Shown in pieces: positions 22,599-35,258 of a DNA stretch of 64,000 nt (position 1 is its first letter; every line of letters starts with the position of its first letter). The stretch is from the NCBI GenBank assembly GCA_000349905.1, contig KB722748.1:306798-370797 (forward strand), read 5' to 3'. This DNA is from Volvariella volvacea V23. Lineage: Eukaryota > Basidiomycota > Agaricomycetes > Agaricales > Pluteaceae. The position numbers and the translations under genes were made by a program. Below the pieces are notes generated by a model. That model was not told where the DNA came from, searched no databases, and saw nothing but the letters and a program-made list of their open reading frames with translations.

Positions 22599-25500
22599 CT
22601 ACTCGTCTTCAAATCTGAGAATCTGCGCGTCTTCATCGATCGGCACGTTTCGGTATCCCGCACGGGAGCGTTGTGCATAACGGTCGAAACGTGACTGCAC
22701 CCACTCCCACGCGATGCTCCCCAATCCAACAAGGAACCACGGCACAGACGCCAACGTATCCAAGAACCTCGAGTCTCGATGCACTGGTCCGTCTCCAGGT
22801 AAGCGAATCGCGCTGGAAATCAATCAACATCAGCATTCAATCACGAAAGAGTTGTGGAGATTTCACTCACCCTCGGGTCCTCTTGTGATACCACGAATAC
22901 GCCAAAAGCGCGCAGACCCCAAACGGCAGGGTAAACATGACGAACCAGTAGAACCCGCTGTGCGCCCCGAATCCAGGACAGTCATGTCTTACACCTCGAT
23001 CAAGCCTTTCGCCATCGACGCAACTCGAGTAAGGAATCAACCTGTAAGCCGTACGTTCATACCAATAATCCTCCCCATATCGACATGAATCGTCGTCGGG
23101 CAGGGGTTGAGTGCCGGGAACGAGGACGCAATCTCCGTTTTCGTTTCGGGCATAGTTGAATTCACATTCAAAGTCGTTCCTCGTGCAAGTGCAGTTTTCT
23201 CTGACGACCTCGAGCTGTTTTTGTTGGTTTCCGACGACGCAGTTGGCGTCGCGGATTCGGCGATGGTAGTAGGTCTAGTGGAGTTGAATTAATATAACCA
23301 ATATATCAATGGCGGACTGCGTACCCGTCTTCCGAATAAGCATCTCTCTTGTCGTGATTCACTAGGACTCCACAGCTCAAAGTCATCTGTTGTTGGGTCC
23401 TCTATATTGAGTCGACCTGAACACAAACATCAGCCAGCAGCCCAAACTTATCGAAAACGCAACACTCACATTGTTTCGTAGTCAACGCCGAGAAATCAAC
23501 ATGCACCACCGTCGAAGTGCTCGACCTCGGATAATACCCCATCAAAATGAACCTCCTACTCGTATCCGAAGGCACAGTCACAATCACCCTCACCCTCATC
23601 TTATCCTTCGCAAACTTGTACTCCCTCCACGTCTTCCCCTCGTCCGTGCTAAACAGCAAATGGTCCGTAGGCTCCTCGTCGTTGACCATGACCAGGATAG
23701 ATCCTGAGTCGCCAAACTCCCATAGATGCGCGTCTTTGTGGACTTCTTCCCAGGTGAGACCTGCATCTCGGGAGAGGAATGTATCGCTCTGGTCGTAGGG
23801 TAAGAGGTATTCGCCCACGTTGCCTACGGCCATTATGAGACCGACGACTGAAGGGCTGCTAAAGGTAGCGCGGGGATCGAGTCGTTCTGTGTATCCGTGA
23901 ATATGTAGAGCGCATCTCTGTAAAGAGCGATATAAGAATAGCACTCTGTGACTGAAGGATTGGGACACACAGTACTATCGCACTCATATTTTCTGCCCAT
24001 TGAATCAACCTGCGGAGGAGGTAATGGTTTCCATGTACCGCCTAAAGAGAAAGATCAGTCAATGTCAACACTTCATGAAGCCACGACGATCATACCATCA
24101 TTATGCGTAATCCTCGTCTGCAGTTTCTTCTTTCCAGAAACAGTAGCCTCATCCGGGTTCCCCACAATATTGATCAGCGCAATCCCATCCAACCCAATCA
24201 GCTTCTCAAAGTCCACATAACCACGGTCATTCCTGTTTACATTGTCAATCGACAGCCCGAAATACGTTCCGTTGGAATTGGACTTCAAGATACTACCCCA
24301 GTAGGGTGCTGGAGGCTCGGACATTGTCATGTGAAGGAAAAGCGCCTTGGTTGATGACTCCAGGACAGTATACGCGTGCGCTTCTGGATGCATCGAAGGC
24401 GGGAATCTCCCAGCCGCAAAGTTCGTTCCATCCAACGATACTTGCAGATCAAGCGAATGGGATTGATCTGGAATCTAAACAAGAAAAAAAAATTACCTCA
24501 ACACACCATCTAACTCGCCTCAATCACAAAAACACCTCACCTGCGCAACAACCAAAAACTCTGAAAACTTTGCAAACCCGACCACATTGTTAAAGACCTT
24601 CTTCTTCCTCGCGAAAAAGTTGGCTCCTGTAACCAATTCCAGCGGGTTCTCCAGAGCTCCAAAGAACCTCTGATTCCCAGTCTTATCCCTATATGACTCA
24701 CAAAGGATCTCAAGCGGGTCCGTTTCCAGTTCCGCGTCCCTGGCCCAAGCGCAGTTTCTAACGTATGATTCAACCATATGCCAGGATTGTCCATTGTCTC
24801 GCGAGTACTGAGCTTCGGCACGACAGCTTCCTTCACGACTGGCGCCTTGTGAACCGCTGCAGTCACGATTTCCGGTCCAGATCAGGTAATCGGTCTCTGG
24901 ATGGAATCGAAGGACTTGTAGTCCAAATCCATTGGGAGGAGTGGGGGCGTGTCGTTCGTGCCACGAACGGCCGCCGTCGAGAGTGTAAAAGAGCTTTTCA
25001 GTGTCTGTGATGAGGTATGCTCGGTCCTTGCTGTATTTGTGATGTTGGAAGGCGAGGAAGCGTTGATCGGGGAAGAGACGGTTCCATGTGTAACCTTCGT
25101 TGCTGGACTGCCAAATGGAGTGATCCGCGAGGCGAACGAGGATAGTCTATTTTTTGTGTTTCGGTTGGAGTACAAATCAAAGAAGCGACCAGGCACGTAC
25201 TGTGGAATCCTTGAAGTATGCGTGTTGAACAATAGCATCGTCAAAGTCGAACTAGATTACGAGATTAAGTTTGCCGTCACAGGGAACCACACAGGAAGTT
25301 CGTACCGTTTGATGAATGATGTCGCCCTCCTTGGGTTGAGCTGCGGTTGTGAGAATTAAGCACTCCCGGCATTCCTCGGGCAATGAAGGACACACCCTGA
25401 GAACAATCCTTTTCAACTTTCTCGTCCAACTTCTTGCCTCCCACACAAGTATTCCCGGGAATCTTCCTGTAGCCGGAGGATCCCATATACTTGTCCCCCT

Positions 25501-27995
25501 CCTGCTTACAGACGCCAGCTGGGATAGGCTCGGGCCCAGCTGGAACGCAATCGTTCCCGTGTCGAACAAAGTTGTAATCGCTAAGTGAAGAGATAAGAAC
25601 ACTGATAAAGCGGATTGCTAGAGCCCCTTACCACTCGTAATCATGGACTGTGCACTCGCAATTCTCTTCGTGTTCGACTGGATCTTGGTATTTATCACCA
25701 ACATAACAATTGGCATCCGGTTTTCTGCGTTTATACCATTGCTGTTATGGCATCCATCATGAGCCACATAAAGACGCCAAAACCAGATAAACGAACCTTG
25801 TGACCCATCAAGCATTCGGTCTTTATGGGCCGAGCATACCACTTCTCAAAGTCGTCTTCAGTACACTTATTCTTCCTCGTCCCCGAAAAGTCCAAGAATA
25901 TAATCACAGTCCCTCCAATCTCGTTTGACTGATCACGACGCGCTACAGTGGCCAGTAATAGGAACTTTTGTGAAGTCGAATCGGGCAAAGTCGTCAGCGC
26001 CCGTGCACGGAATTTGAAGCCAACATTATACGACTCCCTAGAATCATCCAGTCAGCGTAGTAATGATGGGAGATGGACACCCCGACAGCGCTTACCATGA
26101 ATTGCCCATATCAAGTGAATATCTGATCTTGTCTACGCCTTCTTCATCGTTGACGACGACCAAGATACTTCCTGAATCGCCAAACTGATACTTGTGCGCG
26201 TCTTTCCTGACCATGGTCCACGTAACACCAGCGTCGATACTCAAGAACGTGTCACTATCTTCGTAGGGTCGGAGGGATGAACCAATAGAGCCAACACCCA
26301 TAACGACACCCGGTGCAGGAGAAGAGAAGATACGCCCAAAGTTATGAGGAGTGGTCACGGAGTGGAAGTGAAGAGAGCACTCGTCTGCATCATCAGGATC
26401 GCAAGAAATGCGCTTCCCTTCATAGTCTTTTGAAGGTGGTTTAATGCGGGACCAAGAGCTTCCTGTAAAACGAGGTTAGCAGTGTGGTTCGACTCACAGT
26501 CCGACCCACCTACCATCGTCGAATGTAATAACACTCCGTATCTTCTTCGGGGCATCTCGTCCCTCGACATCCTCAGCATTCGCTACAACATTAGCCAAGC
26601 CAACGCCCTCAACGCCATAGATTCTCTCGTAGTCCACATAACCGAACTCGTTCCTATTTGTGTCCTTCAAACTCTCCACAAAGAATGTTCCGTTGGAGTT
26701 GCTGACAAAGAGCGTTCCCACTGTGCTGCCATCATGCAACAGGACATCCACAGCCAGCGAATGCGTGGTAGACTCAACAACAGTGTAAGCGTTTTCACGT
26801 AGTTGTGCCGACGATGCGTGGGGGAATTGGGCTTTGGCCCATGTTTTGGCATCGACCGAGACGTAGAGTAGCATCTCACCAGCGTTCCCCAGTGATACGT
26901 CCTTCAGCGCCACAACGGCAAACTTTGATACCATGGCGAGTGCAATCACGCCTCGTGCGTTTCGGCCAATACCAAGGTCCTCGACTTTGTTATCATCCTT
27001 GAAGAAATCCGTGCTCGAGAATAGACGGCTGGAAGCCAGAGAATGGGAGTCGGTATCAGAGGTCGTCTCATAGCCAACACAGTAAATCAAGTTCTCGTGA
27101 CCGTCGTGCTTGAAATCAACGCTGCTGTGGGCAAACTGACAACGCTGGGTATCGGATAGGAGTAGTTGGGGAGTGTCACTGAATGCTTCTTTGGTGTAGT
27201 AGGTCTAGATACGAATGCAAAGGAGTCAGTTATATCATACACCAATGTCATCACGGAAAGGGGACTCACCTCGTCCGCACACACCATATTCCAGCCTCTC
27301 TTTTCACATTTCATGCTCTGATATAGGATATACCCATACTTCTTAGGATCTGAATGAAATGATAGAGGCCTCGAGACAAGCGCTGGGGGAGCAGGCATTT
27401 CGAATGATCGCCATGACTTGCCGCGGTCCTCTGTTCGGTAGTGCTTTTTGCCTTTGGTCAAAACGAAAGCCTAGATAGTTGAATATCAGTTAGAGGAGTC
27501 GTGCGCACATGTTGTACCAAGAAGGATCGCGCTCGTCCACCTCCTGGCAGGGCAGGGGTAATACACTCGGATAAACCTCGCAGGAGAGATACGCGCGTCT
27601 AACACCAGAACGAGAGGGTGAGATGCGAACGACTAGGACTTACGTAGTGGTTGTCGAATGGATGCTCGATGACCATCATCGCGCTCCCTTCTGGAATATC
27701 CTCCGCGGCTTTCCAACTCTTTCCTTCATCCTGGGATACATACACATTCCCCTCCATCGCATCGTGATAGATAGCCGACTGCGGTTAACATAGTGAAGCA
27801 CTCATGTCAGAGCGATGATCAGCAATCAAGAATCCACTCAATTACCTCTGTATCATCAAAGAAGAATAGCCTCGCAGGCAGATTCGGAAACGAGGTTACG
27901 GTATGCTGCGGTTTCTGGGCGTACACCACTATCGCGTGAAAGCATTGGAAGAGGAGTAATATCAGAAACGCAGAGGGCCCATGTCTCTGGATCAT
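22599..27995 (-). CDS. VPS10: Vacuolar sorting receptor VPS10 (sortilin family)
   Basis: Long multi-exon gene. The start at 27995 gives a signal peptide ([17 protein letters not shown]). Two VPS10 ten-bladed propeller domains are evident, each with the DTFLS.DAG.TW and FGDSGSIL...NDEE signatures (near 26150-26260 and 23690-23800). They are followed by cysteine-rich sortilin-C segments such as [21 protein letters not shown] (around 25500). A membrane helix [19 protein letters not shown] near 22920 precedes a cytosolic tail ending ILRFEDE. The family cycles between late Golgi and endosome, delivering carboxypeptidase Y-type hydrolases to the vacuole. Exon borders were checked only in parts; no stop inside the inferred coding path was noticed. 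Confidence 0.9.
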
Positions 27996-28280
27996 GGTGG
28001 GAGGTGAAGGGGCACGGTGATCGCAATCAGCGCGAGCCGCAGCAAAGGTGTGATGATTGAATCTGGGAGGAAATAGGTCTGATGAGCGACGCGGCCCAAT
28101 TACCTTCAAGTCACGTTCTCTCCACAGCACAGCCACATCATGGGCGTGTTCGAGTCGCACCCAACAAAGTCAGAATTCATAAAAAGTATCTGTTCGGCTA
28201 CAAAAGAAGAAACAAGCAGACATGCAAGCCTTAATGGTAATGTACTCCAATGCTAGATCCATAAATTCGGTTATAATCTG

Positions 28281-28807
28281 CTAGGGGTGCAACACGGGGA
28301 TGACCAGGTTGGCAGGAGTAAGTCCGCGTAACGTATTAGACATAAACCCGCCGAGTTGTACCATAACCGTGATGTCGTCTATCGCAGGGATAAAATGGTA
28401 ATGCATCTTGAGGCCCTTGAGAGTGGATTCAAGGATTCCCAGAGGTTGGATGGAAAATAGGCTGAGCATCGTCATCCATGCATAAACGCCCATGCACCCA
28501 GTTGGGTGTATCCAATCGGAATATCGAGTCCTCACGAAGCCACGTCCGCATAGCACGCGTGCTATCTTGCGATAGATAGTGGCTGACAGCTTTTTTAGCT
28601 GGGCATAGAATACTAGAGCCGGAATTATGTCTTACATGGACGAACATTCCAGCCGTTAGGTGGAAGGTCCTCCAACTTTCTTGTACAGATGTCATAGGAG
28701 ATCTCCTAATGTCCCGCGGGGTAATTGAATACCGGAATTGGAATGAATGGAAATGCGACTCCCACTGCACCAGGGACGATTGGAAGAAATACTGGTGGTG
28801 CTGCCAT
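28281..28807 (-). CDS. Small hypothetical protein
   Basis: Probable three-exon gene: ATG at 28807, a first exon encoding MAAPPVFLPIVPGA, a middle exon with KLEDLPPNGWNVRP, and a last exon from FYAQLKKLSATIYRK to VIPVLHP with the stop at 28281. The second intron has GTAAGAC and CTCTAG ends; the first donor is uncertain. No family recognised. The last exon has two moderately hydrophobic stretches, so membrane attachment is possible. Confidence 0.4.
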
Positions 28808-28978
28808 AGTAATTGTGGTGTAACAAGGAATAGATGTATAAACGTAGGAGTAGGCACAGTACAGATAGAGTATGGATGGGAAGAGAACAAGCCCTCCCTA
28901 CGTAATGGGAGGAAGTCGACCGTTTGAGATTGATCAAGGAGGAAAGGGGAGGAAGAGGAACCTCTAGGGCGACTGACT

Positions 28979-30021
28979 TTACAACATAGACTGAACGCCC
29001 CGAAAATCAACTATCACCTCACTGTCTGCGAGTAGCTTCCTTAGGCCCTCATCATCATCCTCGTATTCGACCAGATCTGTATCTCCCTCTGTATCAAAAA
29101 CTGAGATAGTATACCCTCTCCTTTTTCGTTGCTCATTCCTCCTACCCATGGCACTTGGACTGCCAATGCACACGCCTTTTACCCGGTACAGCAAACGTAG
29201 CACCCTTTGGGTGAGAATGAATTTACGTTCGAAGAGATCAAACGAAGACACTAGAGTGTCAATTTCATGTAGGGACAGAGGCCGAGATGAGAGAGCCTGT
29301 CCGGCGTCCTAGACTTCAAGAATGGGAGCGTCGTTGGCAACAGGTGATCGGGGTGATTGCGTCAACGTGCCAGTGCAACCTGGGCATCATTCACGTTTCT
29401 ATTCGTGAATATGGAGCTCAAGTTCCAACCTGGAGGTGGCTCTGGAATCAGAATGGGGCCTTCAAATTTGAAACCACTTTGAGGAACGCCGATTTTCCAT
29501 AGCACGACAACTGCGACGTGCAAGACGCGTAGCAATGAAAAGAGTCCAAAGGTAAGTTGTTTCGTTCCTTCATAGCTGGCGGACTATTTCCAGAACAATT
29601 GAATAATGTACTCACGCCAATGCACTGGACCTCTTGATCAATTTGATCTTGTAAACGTGGCGGCATCCGGCCCACAATGTTGAACATGAACAATGCAGAA
29701 GCACCAAACACGGCCGACACAACTACATGGTATCTAAAAATGGCGCATGTAATGGAGATTAGCTCTACTCAGTGCGGAAAGATAACTCACTCTTCCATGT
29801 TCCTGGGTGTACTTCGCACAACCACGTCCAAGTAATTCAGCTCTGGTGCTCCTGGAGACGCTGGGGTTGTCTGCAGTACATATAACCGCTAAACAAGATG
29901 TCACATGCCAAATACCCTATGCATGGATCGTCGCACTTACCTTGCATGGCAGTTGGGCTGTGACGTTGACTTGGGCGTGGGCTTCTGTGCCGTTGCCACT
30001 GCCGACTTGACTGTTGACTGG
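28979..30021 (-). CDS. Hypothetical two-helix membrane protein
   Basis: Exons can be chained in frame: one ending TAQLPCK, then TTPASPGAPELNYLDVVVRS, then a helix HVVVSAVFGASALFMFNIVG, then a second helix LFSLLRVLHVAVVVLWKIGV with PILIPEPPPGWNLSS, and a last exon SLHEIDTLVSSFDLFE...FRGVQSML. Donor and acceptor signals fit, but one intron would be only 32 or 47 bp depending on the donor. The first exon and start codon are not resolved; the right limit is approximate. No family recognised. Confidence 0.45.
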
Positions 30022-30070
30022 AGATTACACGAGGCGACGAAGATTGGTTATCAAGACCCTTCCTTCGCCC

Positions 30071-30781
30071 ATGTCGACCCCAATTTCGAGCGAAGTACAT
30101 ATGTTCCCAGATGCCAATGGAGTCGTCATATCAGGAGCACAGTATAACGTGGTCGGCGACTTCACCAGTAATATCAACAATATCGCATATCGCGATGTCC
30201 ACATCCATATTTCAACACCTTTGCCAGGTATGTGGTCCAGCATTTGCGAGCAGAACAAAGGTTAAATCATGAAATGGCACACAGACACGAACCAACAACG
30301 TAGCATGGCGTCTGTATCTACCCCACCCTCACCCACCCCAATTGCCCCAGTCGTCCCTATTCAATTCCTCCGAGCGTACAGCCCTCAAGGACGGAATCAC
30401 TTCTACACCACCGACACAGCAGAATGGGAGAATGCCCACCGTCGACTGGGTTTCATCCCCGAAGGAGTTGCGTGCCATATCCTCGCCTTTCCCCATCCTT
30501 TAGCTGTTCCTCTCTTCCGCCTCTATCATTCCGGCGCTAGTGACCATTTTTATACCACCTCTGAAGCTGAGAAGGGCTCAGCACAGAAGCTAGGGTATAC
30601 ATACGAGGGGACGGCTGGGTTCATTTACCCCATACAGGTGGAGGGGAGCAAGCCATTGTATCGGCTATATAATTCTCATGCCCGAGACCACTTCTACACT
30701 ATCTCTGCCACGGAGAAGGATAACGCCATCGCAAGGTTTAGGTATACTTACGAAGGAATCACAGGTTGGGTTCTGGAATAA
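30071..30781 (+). CDS. DUF5648-type repeat protein with an agaric STAND-like N-terminus
   Basis: Two exons, 30071-30227 and 30285-30781, joined in phase, 217 residues. The body is three tandem units of about 45 residues with the signature FLRAYSP..RNHFYTTD, FRLYHSGASDHFYTTS and YRLYNSHARDHFYTIS, each ending G-Y/F-x-x-E-G. This is the DUF5648 pattern as I recall it, found in fungi and bacteria, sometimes in secreted lectin-like proteins; function unproven. The first exon encodes GVVISGAQYNVVGDFTSN, like the N-termini of many agaric NACHT and related proteins. A later Met at 30101 is an alternative start. No signal peptide is seen. Confidence 0.82.
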
Positions 30782-31602
30782 TGCACTCATCCCGCAACAA
30801 ATTCGATTATTAGTCAGGAGAATTAGCAAAGCAAAGTCTTAGGACAGCAGAGTTCGTTTAATTGCCATGTCATCTGCTCATCTGTACCAGAGTCGTAGCT
30901 CTACTCAGTCAAACCTATCCCGGCGTGTTCTAACTCTGTTCTACACCCAATACCCCACCCTCATTGGTCTCAATGAAATCGTCCGAATTGTTACGTGGAT
31001 CCAGTTAATGGCGATAAGCCAATGAGCGTGCAACAAATGCATATGAGATGAGGACATGAACGCATTCAACAACGAAGAATCGCCACAATGGTGTGAAGCC
31101 TTTTGAATATATCCGAGGCATAAATGACAAGTTTTGACGGCTCTGCGATATTCTGATACGAGTAGCGCTCGTTATCCATTGAGAACCGTAGTACCTAGAT
31201 GTGGTTGTAGCAGTTGCACTAAACTAAGAGTGCCGTATCATCTTTGCGCTATGTCGCGCTTCGAATTCTCGCAATGCTCTAATGTACTTGGCCGCCATTA
31301 TGCACACTATGTGGTCTCAATCTCTCTCCATTCGTTCTCCCATCTATCCAATCCAAGCTCACTCTTCCTTTCAGGTTGGCCCTTTTTACACTGGAACTCG
31401 ATGTGTGTTGTGATATCCATATCTAACCAAGCTAGCAAGACTCGTATCTTCAGTTCCGAGTAGGGAGCAATACACCGCAGATAATTGTACAGCACAAAAC
31501 ATCGACTCTACATGAGCAAAGATCCAAAAAATGGTACAAAAGACGAATTTAAAACAAGCTTGAATCATGCCCATACAATACCTCACAAGATAGTGCAGTA
31601 CA
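30782..31602. other. Intergenic region between convergent genes
   Basis: The 3' flanks of the DUF5648 gene and the convergent DUF6697-like gene meet here. An open frame at 31134-31463 has no recognisable motif and is not supported as a gene. Confidence 0.4.
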
Positions 31603-32911
31603 TTAGTACCGACTACACCCATCCATCAACGTGTTGGCGAATTGGTAGTCATAACCAACAGGCTCTATGTTAACTAGAATCAAAGCCTAAACGAAAAAGA
31701 GAGTCAACCACTCAGAATGCTCATAAGCTCGAGCCACTCACCTCTTCACCACTCTCAAGTGCATCAAGAACATCTTCCAACTCGAGCCTCACTGGCTCAC
31801 GATCACTTCTCCCCTGTATTCTTTGAACCTCCCTTTCAATACGCTTCTGCGTGATCTCTACATCAGGGTCATTCTTCCTTATACCTATCCTTGCACGCAT
31901 CTGAACGTATGCTGGTGCATCGCCACGCTTAATATTCTTCACGTACTCCGCCCATTTTCTCTTCACCGAGCCTTTTTGCTCCTGAACGACTCGGCTGAGA
32001 GAGTATCCCGAGTCACAACCTTGTACTCTCCCATATATGTCCAGGATATCAAGCGATGTCTAGTGTGGTCGACAAATAGGCTGTAAGCAGTTTCTTCAGA
32101 TCCGAGGAAATCGGGTACGACGCATATGGAGCCTGCTTCGCAAGGTTGCTTGGGTAGAAAGGGATTCATATTTGTGGATGGAAAAAGCAGTGGTCGACCT
32201 TTGGGGTTGGCTTTGGACAACGTCGACGGACTAGGGTCACGATCGTGAGGGATGTAGCAGAGTAGCCGGTGCATGGATAGTCTGAACTTTCCGGCTAAAA
32301 AGCACCTGGATACCCTGCATTCGTCAATGCGGCCAGGATGTGATCTCTGTGACTCGCTTTGCTGTACAAGGTGATCAGGAATCGAGGAGCAATCAGCAAC
32401 AGTGTGAACTCACGGAGACAGCGACAGTTCCACGCTGATGCTCATGTCTTCTCTTGGAGGAGTAGAGTGATAAGCCAACCCGTCTCTTGTCCGAGTGATT
32501 TTCTATACTCGGCGTCAATGGATTAATTGAATCTACGTCTGAATTTTGCTCAACCTAGTCCGTCTCAATCAACGGATTGCAATCACCTAGTAGGGTAGCT
32601 TCACTCACCTCTTGCTCTATGGGCACAGCAGCAGCCATACGACTCAATCGAAGTTGCTGCCGAAGCATCTCATTCTCCTGGCCCAACTTCCTATTCTTCT
32701 CCCGCAACTCCTTGTTCTCCTGGCATGTAGCCCGCACCTGCCCATTGTGCCTCTCAATGTCGGCTGCATTGGCATTTATCTGGCTTTGCAATGCATTCTG
32801 GAGGATCCTCAGGTTTTGGTCTGAGGCCGCCCGTTGGCGTTGAGAATGGAGGGCACTTTGACTGCTGCTCCAAAAGGGATGTTGCTTTCGGGTAGGGACG
32901 CTCATGACCAC
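31603..32911 (-). pseudogene. DUF6697-like protein, single-base frameshift
   Basis: Exons 32609-32911, 32414-32554, 31742-32361 and 31603-31686 join in phase. The N-terminal part is a coiled coil (QVRATCQENKELREKNRKLG). The C-terminal domain has GRPLLFPSTNMNPFLP, WTYMGEYK, then KRKWAEYVKNI, MRARIGIRKNDPD and an ending EPVGYDYQFANTLMDG. This layout matches agaric proteins labelled DUF6697, as I recall them; function unknown. Near 31985 the frame must shift by one base: one frame ends SFRSKKAR-stop, while the next continues QEQKGSVKRKWAEYV without a gap. A lost T is the simplest explanation. It may be a pseudogene or a base-call error. The start may be the second Met at 32905. Confidence 0.75.
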
Positions 32912-33778
32912 ACTCTACTTGCTCCAGTGGTTTAGGAATTGTTAGGGTGAGGACGGGATGAATATGTGGGGCACAGCGTGAGTTTCAGGGAGGCAACTCA
33001 AGGGATTTGAAGAGTTGGGCACTCTTGCAGGATTCCATGCTTTCACTTGAGCAGGGCTGACTGAATGAGAGGCTTGGGACCATCGGATTTGCAATCTTGA
33101 GGGGCAAGCGAATCGTAGTCAATTGAAGCCAATCAAATCGAGGCAAGTCTGGAAATGTGAAAAAGAAGCGAGCTTCAAACTCAGGGTTCAGATTCTTACT
33201 TGATATGCCGCCGGTAATTCCTTTCGTCAACAACAGCTTTGATTGTGGGGAATTATGTATGATACAAGATGGGGTAAGGGTAGAGTGACGGGATAAGGAT
33301 AAGACCATAAAACCAAGGACTAAGGACTGAGCCAGAATACGGGGATGTATCGTACCTATGTAGGGAACTGCGAAGCCTAATTGAGTGGTGTGAGAGTGCA
33401 TACCGCAATCATAACATTCTAACAAGGATGAATTAAATTAAATGAGGTTCATGAGCGCATAGAGCCTGCGTGAGGAGGGAAGGGCGACGAAGCGGGGATG
33501 GGCTTCTTAGGGGTTATAGAAGAAGGCATACCGAACGAGAACCGATCAGCGACGGGATGATATGACGCATGCAAGGCGTGATTAAAGCGGTGTCCATCAT
33601 GGTGGGTATTATGCGATGAATGTAGGGTGGAGTAAGAGGCACTTGGTAGCTACGAGATATTTGTTGTCGGGAAGAGCAAACGTGAGGGTGTAGCATGGGT
33701 TCATTTGCTCGGCCAAAAGTTGCGATAGTACTGCACCACCCCAGGCACTTAGGAAGTAATCAGACGGCCCGCGGATGC
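32912..33778. other. Intergenic region, no gene recognised
   Basis: A minus-strand open frame at 32985-33425 has biased, motif-free sequence and was not accepted. The region should contain the promoter of the DUF6697-like gene and the 3' end of the carrier gene. Confidence 0.4.
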
Positions 33779-34955
33779 CTATTGCGCACCCCACCGAAGC
33801 GCGCCCTCATAGATGGCGTACATCACGGCGGCGTTCGGCACGACACGCATTAAGTGAGCGCTCAGTCCACCATATAACGACCTGGTACCTTCTTCAGCGA
33901 TGACCAACCGAAGCGTCTGTATGAGACCGGTATATTTGATCACACCGTTCACACTTGGTTGCCGCAATCGAGTTCGCAGTACCTGAGAGATAATGAGCGC
34001 CAAGGCACCCGATAAAGTGGATTGACGCCACTTACTTCATGTGGATATGTGATCAAACTTGCGACGCATTTCGCTGTTCCAGCGCTACCAAGCATGCCCA
34101 CCCACTCTTGTACGCCACCTTTACCCTGTGTACCAGCCGTCATCTTCTTCAGCCGCTCATACAATACCCATTGTATTGTTCCCTCCGTGACGCCCAAGTA
34201 GCTTGCGCTCAAACCCTTGTAGAACCCTCTAATCCCTTCATTCCGGAATATGGTTTTGATCATATTCCAGCTCCCGCCGTGTCTCCGGCCCGCTTGTATG
34301 CCATCACGATGTGTTTGTTCCAACTGCAGCCGAGTTTTAACCACCCATATAGGATTCGTAGCCGAACCGGTGACGATACCGGCTATCGCAGCGGCTGTGA
34401 GGTGGACATAGGAGTTCTCCTGGCCGTTATTGAAGTAGTTGGCAATGACTTGCTTGCCATTACCGTAGGTGTAGAAGTTGATTGATCGTGCCGGGATGAC
34501 ACCGACCAAAGTAGGTCCTAGACCTTTGAAGAGCGCACGCGGTGATTCGTCCCTATAGATGTCTCTGAAGTTCCGTGCAGGCAATAAATCATTCAGATGC
34601 AGGGTCGCGAGTCAAATTTCAAACATACCGAAGGATATGGCCTGTCTCAACGAAGTTCCACAGCAACCCACCGGGTCTTGGTCCACTTATGACACCAACA
34701 CTACCACCACTTCCTGCTCCGACTACACCCACTGCAGCGTGTTTTTCGTGGAACAAGCTCGATTGGAGACGTGTTTTCACGACGTCGAAGGGGCTTGTCA
34801 CGATTGCTCCGCACATACCACCCAAACTACATACAGTTGAGAAATGCTATTCTATGACAAACTACAGAGGTTACGGCTCAGACTTACCCTCCAGCCACGA
34901 AATGGGTCCATGATTTCGCTGGGATCACCTTGGTTTGAGAATCCTTGCCGGCCAT
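33779..34955 (-). CDS. RIM2: Mitochondrial pyrimidine nucleotide carrier, Rim2/SLC25A33-36 type
   Basis: Exons 34888-34955, 34629-34826, 34036-34564 and 33779-33982 give 332 residues in phase. Three mitochondrial carrier repeats are present, each with its P-x-[DE]-x-x-[KR] signature: SPFDVVKTRLQSS, NPIWVVKTRLQLE and YPHEVLRTRLRQ. The third form and the long linker after the first repeat point to the Rim2 group, inner-membrane exchangers of pyrimidine (deoxy)nucleotides that supply mitochondrial DNA and RNA synthesis. The third signature is split by an intron after YPHE. Start at MAGKDSQTK, upstream of the first helix. Divergent from the RPC8 gene. Confidence 0.88.
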
Positions 34956-35258
34956 GGTAGTTATTCTAAAGACGTGTGCAACGAGGGCGGTATGTTTTTG
35001 TGGTGTCTGAATCCAAGCCGAGAGGCGGACAAGACGCTGAGGGGGAGTGAAGGAGGGGAACGAGTGTCCAATAAAAGACGTTGCAATTTGAAAACAGCAG
35101 CCAAGCTCCAGAAAAGACTTTAAGGATCACGTGTTGCCTCGGCACGGTTGGAAATTAGAGATAAGATAAAGAATTTAGATAACCGGGATTTTAATCTGGT
35201 CGGTTAATTCCATTTTGGTGCTTGTTTTCATGCCATCATCGTCAAATTCCGTCTTCTT
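34956..35258. promoter_or_regulatory. Shared promoter region of RIM2 and RPC25
   Basis: 303 bp separate the two start codons, which face away from each other. The region is AT-rich around 35160-35190. A CACGTG E-box-like hexamer core (CACGTGTTG) occurs at about 35128. No clear TATA box was identified for either gene. Confidence 0.5.

Noticed and set aside
28429..29010. A 193-codon minus-strand frame
   Set aside because: It runs through predicted introns of the small hypothetical gene in a different frame and shows no motif.
32985..33425. A 146-codon minus-strand frame
   Set aside because: No motif, no neighbouring exons and composition like a chance frame.
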